DNA of 64,000 nt, taken from Allacma fusca. Lineage: Eukaryota > Arthropoda > Collembola > Symphypleona > Sminthuridae. Shown here piece after piece: positions 1 to 11,268 of this stretch. Below the pieces are notes generated by a model. The model made no database searches, had not been told where the DNA came from, and saw only the letters and a list, made by a program, of their open reading frames with translations. The DNA lies in the NCBI GenBank assembly GCA_947179485.1, contig OX359245.1:40287067-40351066 (forward strand). Direction: 5' to 3'. The translations under genes and the position numbers were made by a program. How positions within the stretch are numbered: the first letter of the stretch is position 1; each line of letters starts with the position of its first letter.

Positions 1-145
1 CTCAGAAACAGTGATACGACTGAAATCTATGAATGAAAATATTATGTATTAGCAATCGCGTATTCCAAAATTCACCCGCACTTATTTTTCGAAACGTTTC
101 CAGAATGTGACACTCGATTAAAGAACAGGTTCTCACCGATTTCAT
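1..145 (-). CDS. WxxW secreted peptide precursor, copy A (cut by window edge)
   Basis: This is the 5' part of a minus-strand gene. Exon 1 is 137-145 and codes only Met-Lys-Ser, followed by a GTGAG donor at 132-136. Exon 2 starts at base 26 after a TAG acceptor and runs off the window edge; it begins Ile-Ser-Val-Val-Ser, the start of a hydrophobic signal peptide. The visible bases match copies B and C almost exactly, so the missing part should code the same short spacer and a C-terminal WxxW peptide. Exon 1 (137-145), the donor and the acceptor are seen directly; the rest is inferred from the copies. Function is unknown; a secreted, processed peptide is inferred from the complete copies. Confidence 0.75.
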
Positions 146-242
146 GGTTGATTGTCTGGTCTTGTTATATAAACGGATGTTCAATGATTCACAACTTTTA
201 CTTGGTTCTGTGTTCCGTGCGTTAGCTTGGAGTGTGTGTGGC

Positions 243-278
243 AAACTGAATAAGCTTTAGGAAACGCTGCCATTTATA
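243..278 (-). promoter_or_regulatory. Core promoter of peptide copy A
   Basis: A TATAAAT box (272-278, minus strand) lies 31 bases upstream of the A in TTCAGTTTG (+1 at about 247), an arthropod-type initiator. The same pair at the same spacing occurs in copies B and D. The predicted 5' UTR is about 100 bases. Confidence 0.7.
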
Positions 279-2657
279 CAAGCCATTATCTCAAATGTCA
301 TACATCGTTCCTTTTCCCTGGTCACATGAGATGATAAGCTCGTTTTGTTTCTGATAAGTGCCTTGGCTGAACCTGAACAAATCATCGGAATGACATGAAC
401 CAGAATAACCAGATTTCAAGTCGTAATGAGGTGTTCGTGTTTCAGCATTTACTTAATTCTCGTGTCATGTACATAGTAAGCATGAATAAGACGTGCAATA
501 AATAAATATACACCCGTGGTGTTCCGTTGGGAAACCATTTGTTTTCAACAATATTTTTGTTTTTGTGTACAACTGAATACTCCACCCAATCTTAGAGTCG
601 AATTGTCTTTTGGGCGTTCGGAGCATTTCCTTTAAGTTGGCTCTCCCTGACTGTAGCAGCACATCGTTGACGATACACGACCGTGCATTGGCGTTTAGAG
701 AAACAACTACTATTTTCACGGATAACCATTTAATATCCAAAACTATAATTGCTAAAATGCAATAATTGCGTAGCACTACCGACACAATGTATGGCGATGG
801 AGCCATTTTTACCATAGTCAGCAAAATGGACAGAGCCGCTCTCTTATGTCAAGCATAAGGCGGTGCAATTATTTAATTTCTCGAAATCGTAGTGTGTGTT
901 TTCATACCTATGTTTGAATTGTAAATATGGAAACGAGTAATATATATAAAAGATCGTTATTTATTGCAATGTATGGATATGGGCTGGCCTTTCTGTTAAT
1001 TGAAACCCAGAAATCAGCCTTAGTAACGCTTTCTTATGTAATTTATCTCGATGAAACTGGTTTTAATAATTACTCATCTATGATAGCTGCGGTTATTCCT
1101 GGCTTGTGATGTATGAGTGAGGCACATGTGAGTTTAAATGGTAGAGTAGTTATCAGCAAGGATTTTCCGCGGCGGAGATTCGGTTTACATATGTATATGT
1201 AATTTAATGAGGTAAAGCTAGGACACAAATATATGTTGTTAAGCATAATTTAACGATTGAGTTGTCACGCAACGTCACAGATACTCGGAGCTTCTGATTA
1301 ACCAAGTATAGTACATTTATGTAGTACACGTTTACATTTCTCATGACGTCGTGCTTTTCAAAAGCCGTTTAAACCAGCCAAAATACTACTTACTATTCTG
1401 AGACGCCAAACCCGTCTCTTTCTTCACCATGCTTATTTAATTGGTATTTTTCTGCTTACTTGCACATTATATTGTTGTGCATGTCCTTGAAGATCAGCAA
1501 CTGGAAATTTACTGGAGGAACAAAATGCTACCAAATAAATGACCTGCCACTGATTTTTGATCGCATGTTTATATGTGCCGTAGATACACATGGGAGTATG
1601 TTTTACATATAGAGTGGCGAATATTTGAAATCGAATTGCACATACAAACAGTAACAATACCCCTGGTGCATGTGGTTCATAACTAGGAACACAGACTTCC
1701 CTGCTGCTATATATCTGACTATGTATGCAGTTCATTGCATGTTTTTCGATTAGGACCTGCATATATATTTGCCAATGGTTTTTTCGCCATCTTAAGAACT
1801 AAATTTAGTTGGTTTCCAGTTTTTAGAAGAGCCTGTTAGACTAGAATAAATAACTAGCGTTCGACAAAATGCTTCTCATTACTTTCTATTCGCTCTTTAT
1901 AGTTTGAAACGGTGATACTCGCCTTCGTGATGCACTCTCAATAAACTAGAAATCTGCGATCTGTCGAAATGGTAATGTCGCAGGTGTAATTAGTCAGTGT
2001 AATGGAATCTCGGGAGATATTTGTACACGACAATTTCTTCAGCAATCCAAACCACGTTGGTCAACCAGACGCATGTAATCTCAAGTTTTATTCCCAGTTC
2101 AATATAGCTGTTTGACTAATAGTCAAGTTTGGTTTGACGTCGGCATGGTTTTCCTGCAAGTAACTGCATATGGAAGTGTGCTGATTGTCAGCATCTATGC
2201 GCAGTTTATGGATAACAAAGCTAGGCGAGTCTTCGTACATAGAGCAGATGTGGATGGACAATTATTATGCCCTAAACTTATACTAATTTCCTGCAAGTTC
2301 AAAATTATGGCGTTGTGCGGTAAAGTCGTAACGAGTGATTTACTAATTTTGTGGAATATTGGTGAAGATTCCATGCATTTCCAAGTTACTTGGATCGTTT
2401 TTATGTGTACATATGCATGTATATGTCACCACCTGTTAGATTTAAATCCCAAAAATTATGTCTAATATGTACTGTAGATGAGTGAACCAAGATATGTAAG
2501 ATTTTATAAAATTCAGCAACTTTTAATAACACTGATATTGTGTTGGTATAAAAAATATATTGCACATTTACAATGCAGGATTTCCCCGAAGGGTTTCTAA
2601 TTAAGTATACGTTTCAGCAAATGACTTGGACGTGTTTCGGACGACCGAAAGTTTCAA

Positions 2658-3084
2658 CTAACGTCCGAACCTTCCGTATCGCGTCGAGTCGGCACTTGAC
2701 CAAGGACTCCATGCCCGGCTCTCACTATTGTACATAAACAAGAAACGTGATTAGTAAAATGACACAATTATTCTGGCAATCACTCATGATTAGCCGCACA
2801 ATATCATGTAAGGTGTTCTTACCGGTAATTTGTCATTGGACCCTCAGAGAGATACGGCATAGGGCCGTCCATTAAAGGCATTCCGAAAGGTAAAGCGCTC
2901 AAAACTCCCAGCAAGGTCAGGATAGTGATGATGCCCAGAAACAGTGATACGACTGAAATCTATGAATGAAATTATTATGTATTAGCAATCGCGTATTCCA
3001 AAATTCACCCGCACTTATTTTTTTAAACGTTTCCAGAATGAGAACCAGACACTCGATTAAAGAACAGGTTCTCACCGATTTCAT
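2658..3084 (-). CDS. WxxW secreted peptide precursor, copy B (complete, 70 aa)
   Basis: Exons: 3076-3084 (MKS), 2823-2959 and 2658-2724, with GTGAG and GTAAG donors and TAG acceptors. The spliced frame is 71 codons including TAG. Residues 4-25 form a hydrophobic signal peptide ending ...GVLSA, and 26-48 are an acidic, Pro/Met-rich spacer. Residues 49-52 are R-E-S-R, a minimal furin-type RxxR site. Residues 53-70, AWSPWSSADSTRYGRFGR, are the likely mature peptide. Gly69-Arg70 suggests trimming of the Arg and amidation, giving a 16-residue GRF-amide. The last intron falls inside the codon for Arg49, so exon 3 codes the cleavage site and peptide. The products predicted for copies C and D are nearly the same. 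A hormone, neuropeptide or defence role is possible; the sequence does not say which. Confidence 0.87.
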
Positions 3085-3181
3085 GGTTGATTGTCTGGTC
3101 TTGTTATATAAACGGGTGTTCAATGATTCACAACTTTTACTTGGTTCTGTGTTCCGTGCGTTAGCTTGGAGTGTGTGTGGC

Positions 3182-3217
3182 AAACTGAATAAGCTTTAGG
3201 AAACGCTGCCATTTATA
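3182..3217 (-). promoter_or_regulatory. Core promoter of peptide copy B
   Basis: TATAAAT at 3211-3217 and TTCAGTTTG with +1 at about 3186 are 31 bases apart on the minus strand. The predicted 5' UTR is about 102 bases. The spacing is the same as in copies A and D. Confidence 0.72.
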
Positions 3218-5349
3218 CAAGCTATTATCTCAAATGTCATACAGCGTTCCTTTTCCCTGGTCACATGAGGTGATAAGCTCGTTTTGTTTCTGATAAGTGC
3301 TCTGGCTGAACCTGAACAAATCATCGGAATTACATGAACCAGAATAACCAGATTTCAAGTCGTAATGACGTGTTCGTGTTTCAGCATTTACTTAATTCGC
3401 GTGTCATGTACATAGTAAGCATGAATAAGACGTGCAATAAATAAATATACACCCGTGGTGTTCCGTTGGGAAACCATTTGTTTTCAACAATATTTTTGTT
3501 TTTGTGTATAACTGAATACTGCACCCAATCTTAGCTTCGAATTGTCTTTTGGGCATTCGGAGCATTTCCTTTAAGTTGGCTCTCCCTGACTGTAGCAGCA
3601 CATGGTTGACGATACACGACCGTGCATTGGCGTTTAGAGAAACAACTACTATTTTCACGGATAACCATTTAATATCCAAAACTATAATTGCTAAAATGCA
3701 ATAATTGCGTAGCACTACCGACACAATGTATGGCGATGGAGCCATTTTTACCATAGTCAGCAAAATGGACAGAGCCGCTCTCTGATGTCAAGCATAAGGC
3801 GGTGCAATTATTTAATTTCTCGAAATCGTAGTGTGTGTTTTCATACCTATGTTTTAATTGTAATTATGGAAACGAGTAATATATATAACATATCGTTATT
3901 TATTGCAATGTATGGATATGGGCTGGCCTTTCTGTTAATCGAAACCCAGAAATCAGCCTTAGTAACGCTTTCTTATGTAATTTATCTCGATGAAACTGGT
4001 TTTAATAATTACTCATCTATGATAGCTGCGGTTATTCCTGGCTTGTGATGTATGAGTGAGGCACATGTGAGTTTAAATGGTAGAGTAGTTATCAGCAAGG
4101 ATTTTCCGCGGCGGAGATTCGGTTTACATATGTATATGTAATTTAATGAGGTAAAGCTAGGACACAAATGTATGTTGTTAAGCATAATTTAACGATTGAG
4201 TTGTCACGCAACGTCACAGATACTCGGAGCTTCTGATTAACCAAGTATAGTACATTTATGTAGTACACGTTTACATTTCTCGTGACGTCGTGCTTTTCAA
4301 AAGCCGTTTAAACCAGTGAAAATACTGCTTACTATTCTGAGACGCCAAACCCGTCTCTTTCTTAGCCATGACTATTTAATTGGTATTTTTCTGCTTACTT
4401 GCACATTATATTGTTGTGCATGTCCTTGAAGATCAGCAACTGGAAATTTACTGGAGGAACAAAATGCTACCAAATAAATGACCTGCCACTGATTTTTGAT
4501 CGCATGTCTACATGTGCCGTAGATACACATGGGAGTATGTTTTACATATAGAGTGGCGAATATTTGAAATCGAATTGCACATACAAACAGTAACAATACC
4601 CCTGGTGCATGTGGTTCATAACTAGGAACACAGAGTTCCCTGCTGCTATGAATCTGACTATGTATGCAGTTCATTGCATGTTTTTTGATAAGGACCTGCA
4701 TATATATTTGCCAATGGTCTTTTCCGTCTTTTTAAGAACTAAATTTTTTGGTTTCCATTTTTTAGAAGTGCGCGTTGGACTAGAATAAATAACTAGCGTT
4801 CGACAAAATGCTTCCTATTACTTTCTTTTCGCTCTTTATAGTTTGAAACGGTGATACTCGCCTTCGTGATACACTCTAAATAAACTAAAAATCTGCGAAC
4901 TGTCCACATGGTAATGTCGCAGGTGTAATTAGTCAGTGTAATGGAATCTCGGGAGATATTTGTACACGACAATTTCTTCAGCAATCCAAACCACGTTGGT
5001 GAACCAGACGCATGTAATCTCAAGTTTTATTCCCAGTTCAATATAGCTGTTTGACTAATAGTCAAGTTTGGTTTGACGTTGGCATGGTTTTCCTGCAAGT
5101 AACTGCTTATGTAAGTGTGCTGATTGTCAGCATCAATGCGCATTTTTTGGATAACAAAGCTAGGCTTGTCATCGTACATAGAGCAGATGTGGATGGACAA
5201 TTATTATGCCCTAAACTTATACTAATTTCCTGCAAATTAAAAATTATGGCGTTGTGCTGTAAAGTCGTAACGAGTGATTTACTAATTTTGTGGAATATTG
5301 GTGAAGATTCCATGCATTTCCAAGTTACTTGGATCGTTTTTATGTGTAC

Positions 5350-5859
5350 TGTAAAGGATTTATTCTCCTTTACTCCTCGTCATAGCAACGAGAGTTTGAG
5401 TCTTGAAGTTTATTGTAAATCATTTCTATCAATCAATTGAATAATAATGTTTCATTGAAACGATTCGTCCTGGCCAATGAAATGTACGTGTTGGTCTGAG
5501 AATGGAGTCAGCGAGAGAATCTCGAGGCAGATTCTTTCTGACCTCGGAGGTTCTCTGACGTACGATAGAGTCGCTGTCTACTGAGATTCTCAGTAGCCGT
5601 TTTCTTCAAAGGTCGCTAATAATAATTATTGCTTTCAGGCCTGGTTAGCTATAGCGTTACGCTTCAACCTCTCCTCGTCTTCACCACTTTCAGATCTGCG
5701 GTGCGCTTAGCTATTATTGTATTCTACCCTAGCGTTAGAACTGTTATTGTTGAATATCGTTCTCATTATTATTTGTGTGCAAATAAATACAGTTGTGGTT
5801 CAGCTGGAGTCAGCGTATTTGTAGGGAATAGTATTGAGCCATTAAAGTTATTCCTTAAA
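5350..5859. mobile_element. 510-bp insertion with GTAC target duplication (solo-LTR-like)
   Basis: Comparison with unit 1 (2405-2415) shows a clean insertion. The host site GTAC is present once in unit 1 and on both sides here (5346-5349 and 5860-5863). The insert starts TGTAAAGG and ends CCTTAAA, and contains AATAAA near 5783. Length, 4-bp duplication and lack of coding suggest a solo LTR, but the end is not the usual CA, so the class is uncertain. Confidence 0.65.
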
Positions 5860-6110
5860 GTACATATGCATGTATATGTCACCACCTGTTAGATTTAAAT
5901 CCCAAAAATTATGTCTAATATGTACTGTAGATGAGTGAACCAAGATATGTAAGATTTTATAAAATTCAGCAACTTTTAATAACACTGATATTGTGTTGGT
6001 ATAAAAAATATATTGCACATTTACAATGCAGGATTTCCCCGAAGGGTTTCTAATTAAGTATACGTTTCAGCAAATGACTTGGACGTGTTTCGGACGACCG
6101 AAAGTTTCAA

Positions 6111-6531
6111 CTAACGTCCGAACCTTCCGTATCGCGTCGAGTCGGCACTTGACCAAGGACTCCATGCCCGGCTCTCACTATTGAACATAAACAAGAAACG
6201 TGATTAGTAAAATGACACAATTATTCTGGCAATCACTCATGATTAGCCGCACAATATCATGTAAGGTGTTCTTACCGGTAATTTGTCATTGGACCCTCAG
6301 AGAGATACGGCATAGGCCCGTCCATTAAAGGCATTCCGAAAGGTAAAGCGCTCAAAACTCCCAGCAAGGTCAGGATAGTGATGAGGCTCAGAAACAGTGA
6401 TACGACTGAAATCTATGAATGAAAATATTATGTATTAGCAATCGCGTATTCCAAAATTCACCCGCACTTATTTTTCGAAACGTTTCCAGAATGTGACACT
6501 CGATTAAAGAACAGGTTCTCACCGATTTCAT
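6111..6531 (-). CDS. WxxW secreted peptide precursor, copy C (complete, 70 aa)
   Basis: Exons: 6523-6531 (MKS), 6276-6412 and 6111-6177. Splice sites and lengths equal those of copy B. Exon 3 has no base change from copy B that I can see, so the predicted RESR site and mature peptide ending RYGRFGR are the same. Differences lie in the signal peptide, where LFLSLIT replaces LFLGIIT, plus a silent change in exon 2. The coding frame is intact, but the promoter has lost the TATA consensus (see 6629-6664), so expression may be reduced. Function unknown. Confidence 0.86.
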
Positions 6532-7836
6532 GGTTGATTGTCTGGTCTTGTTATATAAACGGATGTTCAATGATTCACAACTTTTACTTGGTTTTGCGTT
6601 CCGTGCGTTAGCTTGGAGTGTGTGTGGCAAGCTGAATAAGCTTTAGGAAACGCTGCCATTTACACAAGCCATTATCTCAAATGTCATACAGCGTTCCTTT
6701 TCCCTGGTCACATGAGGTGATAAGCTCGTTTTGTTTCTGATAAGTGCTCTGGCTGAACCTGAACAAATCATCGGAATTACAAGAACCAGAATAACCAGAT
6801 TTCAAGTCGTAATGACGTGTTCGTGTTTCAGCATTTACTTAATTCTCGTGTCATGTGCATAGTAAGCATGAATAAGACGTGCAATAAATAAATATACACC
6901 CGTGGTGTTCCGTTGGGAAACCATTTGTTTTCAACAATATTTTTGTTTTTGTGTATAACTGAATGCTCCACCCAATCTTAGCTTCGAATTGTCTTTTGGG
7001 CATTCGGAGCATTTCCTTAAAGTTGGCTCTCCCTGACTGTAGCAGCACATGGTTGACGATACACGACCGTGCATTGGCGTTTAGAGAAACAACTACTATT
7101 TTCACGGATAACCATTTAATATCCAAAACTATAATTGCTAAAATGCAATAATTGCGTAGCACTACCGACACAATGTATGGCGATGGAGCCATTTTTACCA
7201 TAGTCAGCAAAATGGACAGAGCCGCTCTCTGATGTCAAGCATAAGGCGGTGCAATTATTTAATTTCTCGAAATCGTAGTGTGTGTTTTCATACCTATGTT
7301 TTAATTGTAATTATGGAAACGAGTAATATATATAACATATCGTTATTTATTGCAATGTATGGATATGGGCTGGCCTTTCTGTTAATCGAACCCCAGAAAT
7401 CAGCCTTAGTAACGCTTTCTTATGTAATTTATCTCGATGAAACTGGGTTTAATAATTACTCATCTATGATAGCTGCGGTTATTCCTGGCTTGTGATGTAT
7501 GAGTGAGGCACATGTGAGTTTAAATGGTAGAGTAGTTATCAGCAAGGATTTTCCGCGGCGGAGATTCGGTTTACATATGTATATGTAATTTAATGAGGTA
7601 AAGCTAGGACACAAATGTATGTTGTTAAGCATAATTTAACGATTGAGTTGTCACGCAACGTCACAGATACTCGGAGCTTCTGATTAACCAAGTATAGTAC
7701 ATTTATGTAGTACACGTTTACATTTCTCGTGACGTCGTGCTTTTCAAAAGCCGTTTAAACCAGTGAAAATACTGCATACTATTCTGAGACGCCAAACCCG
7801 TCTCTTCCTTCACCATGCTTATTTAATTGGTATTTT
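6385..7836. repeat. Tandem unit 3, truncated
   Basis: This unit is colinear with unit 1 to about 7836 and then stops abruptly: after the shared TGGTATTTT the sequence is unrelated. It carries peptide gene C. Confidence 0.88.
6629..6664 (-). promoter_or_regulatory. Altered core promoter of peptide copy C
   Basis: At the place where copies A, B and D have TATAAAT, this copy reads TGTAAAT (6658-6664). The initiator reads TTCAGCTTG instead of TTCAGTTTG. Spacing is still 31. This looks like early promoter decay in an otherwise intact gene. Confidence 0.55.
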
Positions 7837-9129
7837 CATTAATTTGTTAACATATTGTTGTGCATATCATGTAATACCAGCAACGAACTGACCGCTTTAG
7901 TTCTATATGCATCGTTTCACTCAATTATGGACAGGTTTTTTGATCGGTGCAAACTTCCATTTAATCTTATTGCTTGTCGACTTTCTTTGTTTCTTTAGTT
8001 GTTCGACGTTTTCGGCATTCTCGGCTGGCATTAAGTTTTTTTGTATATATGTTACTTACCACTCGAATGTGCTAATACTATAGAGCGTTTTCAAAACGTT
8101 ACTGAATCTTCTGAATTAAATTATTTTATTGATGTTAATGCGATGTGGTTATAACACATTATTTTGTGAGCAATGGCTTGTTTTCACCTGGTATTGATTG
8201 TGTGCATTATGTCATACGAGTTTTTTCCAAGATTGTTTTCGTAAACAATTTCGTATTTAGATAGTATTCGGCGGGCATAACTCTTTCAATATAAAATGTG
8301 ACTGTCGACCTATTAGTTATTTCTACACTATGGGCGGTCAGTTACGTTTATAAAAAGTAACGCACCGCGAATATTAAAGGCTTTGGCGTAGGATGGCCTC
8401 AGCTGCGTGCATTTTACCTTGCACCTTTTATTGTATTATGTTGAACTCATTCAAAAATTGCCTTTACAAGTTTTAAAAAATTGGTTTGATCGTTTGAAAA
8501 AATCATGTTACGAGTACTGATTGGCAATCGTATGAAAATTTTTTTGAAATCGTTGGAACAGTTTGGGGAAAACAAATATTTCTTTAAATTTTATTTGGTT
8601 TACGTACGAACACGCGCACAGATTTCTACCAATACCAAAATCATCCGAGGAATTGGCTCGAAGAATGTTTACAAAAATTTTGAACAAATTTGATCCAGCA
8701 TTTTGAGGAAAGGTGCGGAAAGTGCAGATTTTGTTTTTACGTACGAACACGCCGACCGATTTCAATCAATGCCGCACTCATAAGCGTTTTGACCTAAGCA
8801 ATTTTAACAAGAACTTTGAACCAAATCGGTCAAGTAGTTTAGGAGGAAAACTGCCTGACCGACGGACCCAAGAACCCACGTACAGCACTATCTGATAAGA
8901 TGGCTGACGCCACCCTAAAATGTGAAGAGAAGCTGAAAGCCGCTATTATGAATTTCGAACTCTTCTTTTCTGTCGCCATGATAATTATGATACTATGCCA
9001 ATGACATCATGAAATACAAATTGTTTGTGCTTGTTTGGTTTGAAACCATGAATCGAAACTGGGTCGAAGGGACCAACAGTGAGTTAGGCAGCTGAAACTG
9101 CTAAAGGGTTCAAATGAAAGCACTTTGAT
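7837..9129. other. Unit junction with an internal direct repeat
   Basis: No gene is supported here. A segment around 8600-8625 (TTTACGTACGAACACGC) recurs at 8738-8752 with similar flanks, ending near 8838-8870 in a GTAGTTTAGGAGGAAA stretch. That stretch also occurs at the very end of the window (about 63980-64000), so it belongs to a dispersed repeat. Confidence 0.5.
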
Positions 9130-9640
9130 GTAATTCAGTTAGGTTGTATTGGTTGTTCTTATATTGAGTTTTTTGATACCAATGATATTTATTACAGGTT
9201 TGGGATTCCATGTTCATATACTTATGTGCAGATATGGCTCAAGGGTTGTGGTCAATTGTTGTGCATACTGTATGAATGTGCCATACATAAACTTAAATCG
9301 TAGCATAGTAGCTATCAGTAAGAATTTTATCCTGCGGAAGATTCAGTTAACATACATACATGTAATTACATCTGTTGATGCATGTACACGATGATCGTGG
9401 TACCATAATTACAAGCTTGTGATGTCACGCAAGATAGATAAATGTCTGGAGTATTATGGTTAACCAAATAAACTAGAGTTGTTTGGTATAATATTTTGTG
9501 CTTCATGATACCATTTAAAAGCCGTTTAAACCAGCCACCGAGACTATTTATTTCGTTTAGATGTTGAAGTTTGTACAGCAACGTAGACCATACCTTCTGT
9601 GTTTGTAGGAATGCCAAATTGTAACTCCCCCTGTGGTCAG
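9130..9640. repeat. Remnant of an older copy of the tandem unit
   Basis: Blocks around 9300-9480 align with 1145-1320 of unit 1: CAGTAAGAATTTT against CAGCAAGGATTTT, then GTGATGTCACGCAA against GAGTTGTCACGCAA, then GGTTAACCAA against GATTAACCAA. Divergence is far greater than among units 1-3, so this unit is older. Confidence 0.6.
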
Positions 9641-9657
9641 CAAAATAAAGTTATTAT

Positions 9658-10622
9658 TAGAGCTTCCAATGTGTTCAACATTTCTGTTCCGTAGGAAATT
9701 CCGTTCCGTTCCGAAACCTACAAATAATATTGGTCTTGGTTCCGTTCCGGCTGTCGGGACATCGGAACATTTGAACTGACACCGTTCGGAACACAGAAGT
9801 AAAGTATTTTTTCCGTTACAGGTTGTGTTCCGTTCCGTATTATGCTAGTTTTTCCGTTCCGAAATATCCCGGAATTGTTCACAACATATACGTGAAATGC
9901 GTGTACAAATTACTGGCAACTTAATACATATACATGACATACTTTTAATACATTGGATGCTAGGGAATGCTATTATTTAATTATATAAAATAATATTTAA
10001 TAATAATTAGGCCATATAAAAAGAACTACTGTGCAGTATTATATAATTATTATTAATTATTTTTTAGTAATAAATATTTGTAGCGTGTATATTTCAATGG
10101 CCTAACAGTGTTAATTTCCTGCAAGCTTGCTTCATTACTGCTAATAATTTCGATTTCAGAATTTTCATTTCGAGAAAAATCGCCCATGCCCATGTTTATT
10201 AAACAAAATTAGTTATTCTGTTGATTTTCATGGAAAACGATACTCGCATTACATATAAGCATTTGCGCAAATTAAATCTGTGTTCATCCAATTTCGTTAT
10301 TTTGGCAAAAAACTGCTTACAAGCCAGTGTGATAAGAAATGTGTTTCCATTCTAGTTGAACGATGGCGCGACGCTTCAGAAATTGTACCGGGATCGGTTC
10401 GGAACGGAATAGAACAATTCCGCTTTCCGATGACATAAATTATATGGGACATTTTTCGTACCGATGCTCTGAACCGTCCCGGTCCCAATATTATCGGTAC
10501 AAGTGCTCATGTTCCGGTTTTGTCCCGATTCAATGACGGAACCAAAGAGAATGTTCCGAAAGTGTTCCGTTCCGTTTCCGAACACGGAACTTCGGGATTT
10601 CGGAAACCCGAAGGAAGCTCTA
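9658..10622. mobile_element. hAT-like non-autonomous element filled with TTCCGTTCCG
   Basis: The ends TAGAGCTTCC and GGAAGCTCTA are inverted. They are flanked by GTTATTAT (9650-9657) and GTTATTAC (10623-10630), an 8-bp duplication with one mismatch. The left and right arms consist mostly of TTCCG/CGGAA repeats in both orientations, while the middle is AT-rich. There is no transposase ORF. Confidence 0.75.
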
Positions 10623-10782
10623 GTTATTACAAAACGATATATTATATGAAATGATTATTTTGTTTTTGTAAAATAAATATATAAGTACGCCGACTTATAG
10701 TAATTACTTTTACAAATAACTTAACATGCCAACACAGTATTCTCAAACAGCTATCCGTGGCTATGGTATCACTTAGGAATCC

Positions 10783-11268
10783 TAACTGGTCGGAACGGTT
10801 CAATTCTCAGTTCGGTTCGATTCCTATGCTGAACTGAATTAAAACTAGATTTTAGATTCAATTCAGTGAAAACCAATTAAATTCAGTCCAGTTCGAAATT
10901 TGGAATTGAATTGAGCTGAACTGAATGGAAAACCAACGGTTTCCACAGATATACATACAAATACGTTTTCTAGAAATGACGGCACTGTTTCACAAGCACA
11001 CAACAAAAGGAAGCTAAATTAAGAGTACAAATCGCTACATAAAGGAAATAGAGTTTGTAAGCGGTGGATTTTTTTTTTAATGTTTAGGGCAGAATGAATT
11101 GTTTGAACTTCAATTCATGGAAAACAATTCAGTTAAAATCGAATTAATGAATTGAACTAATCGGTTCAGGTTCATTTTGAATTGAATCGAAAAAGTAGTG
11201 AATTGAATTGAACTGAATTGAGCTGACCTGAAAATCTCCAATTCAGAATTGAATTGATCTGAGCACTA
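10783..11268. mobile_element. Non-autonomous element filled with GTTCAATTCAG motifs
   Basis: This segment is saturated with TTCAATTC/GAATTGAA and TTCAGTTC variants. The left end CTGGTCGGAACGGTTC matches the right terminus of the 60340-60801 element. The right end GAGCACTA is the inverse of the TAGTGCTC terminus used there. The exact left boundary and duplication are unclear. Confidence 0.6.

Larger units (their letters stand above)
1..2934. repeat. Tandem unit 1 (about 2.94 kb)
   Basis: This is the first of three near-identical tandem units. Position 4 corresponds to 2937 and 6390, and the offset within the body is 2939 to unit 2 and 6386 to unit 3. Each unit holds one peptide gene in its first part and about 2.5 kb of body with no convincing gene. 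Body ORFs of 60-120 codons look conserved only because the units are recent copies; they are broken in the older fourth unit. Confidence 0.9.
2935..6384. repeat. Tandem unit 2, enlarged by a 510-bp insertion
   Basis: This unit is colinear with unit 1 but has about 6 extra bases near 3050 and a 510-bp insertion at 5350-5859. It contains peptide gene B. Sequence between 3218 and 6110 holds no gene I can support. Confidence 0.9.

Noticed and set aside
2..244. Minus ORF covering the signal exon of the peptide gene, repeated at 2917 and 6388
   Set aside because: It reads through the first intron in part and starts at a non-ATG codon; the spliced model with exon 1 MKS explains the conservation.
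465..5440. Conserved-looking ORFs of 60-129 codons in the 2.94-kb units
   Set aside because: They match only because the units are recent duplicates. They are broken in the older unit 4 and have no domain, codon bias or splice context.
1..7836. CRISPR or phage-like array
   Set aside because: Repeats are kilobases long with eukaryotic introns and promoters; no short repeat-spacer structure exists.
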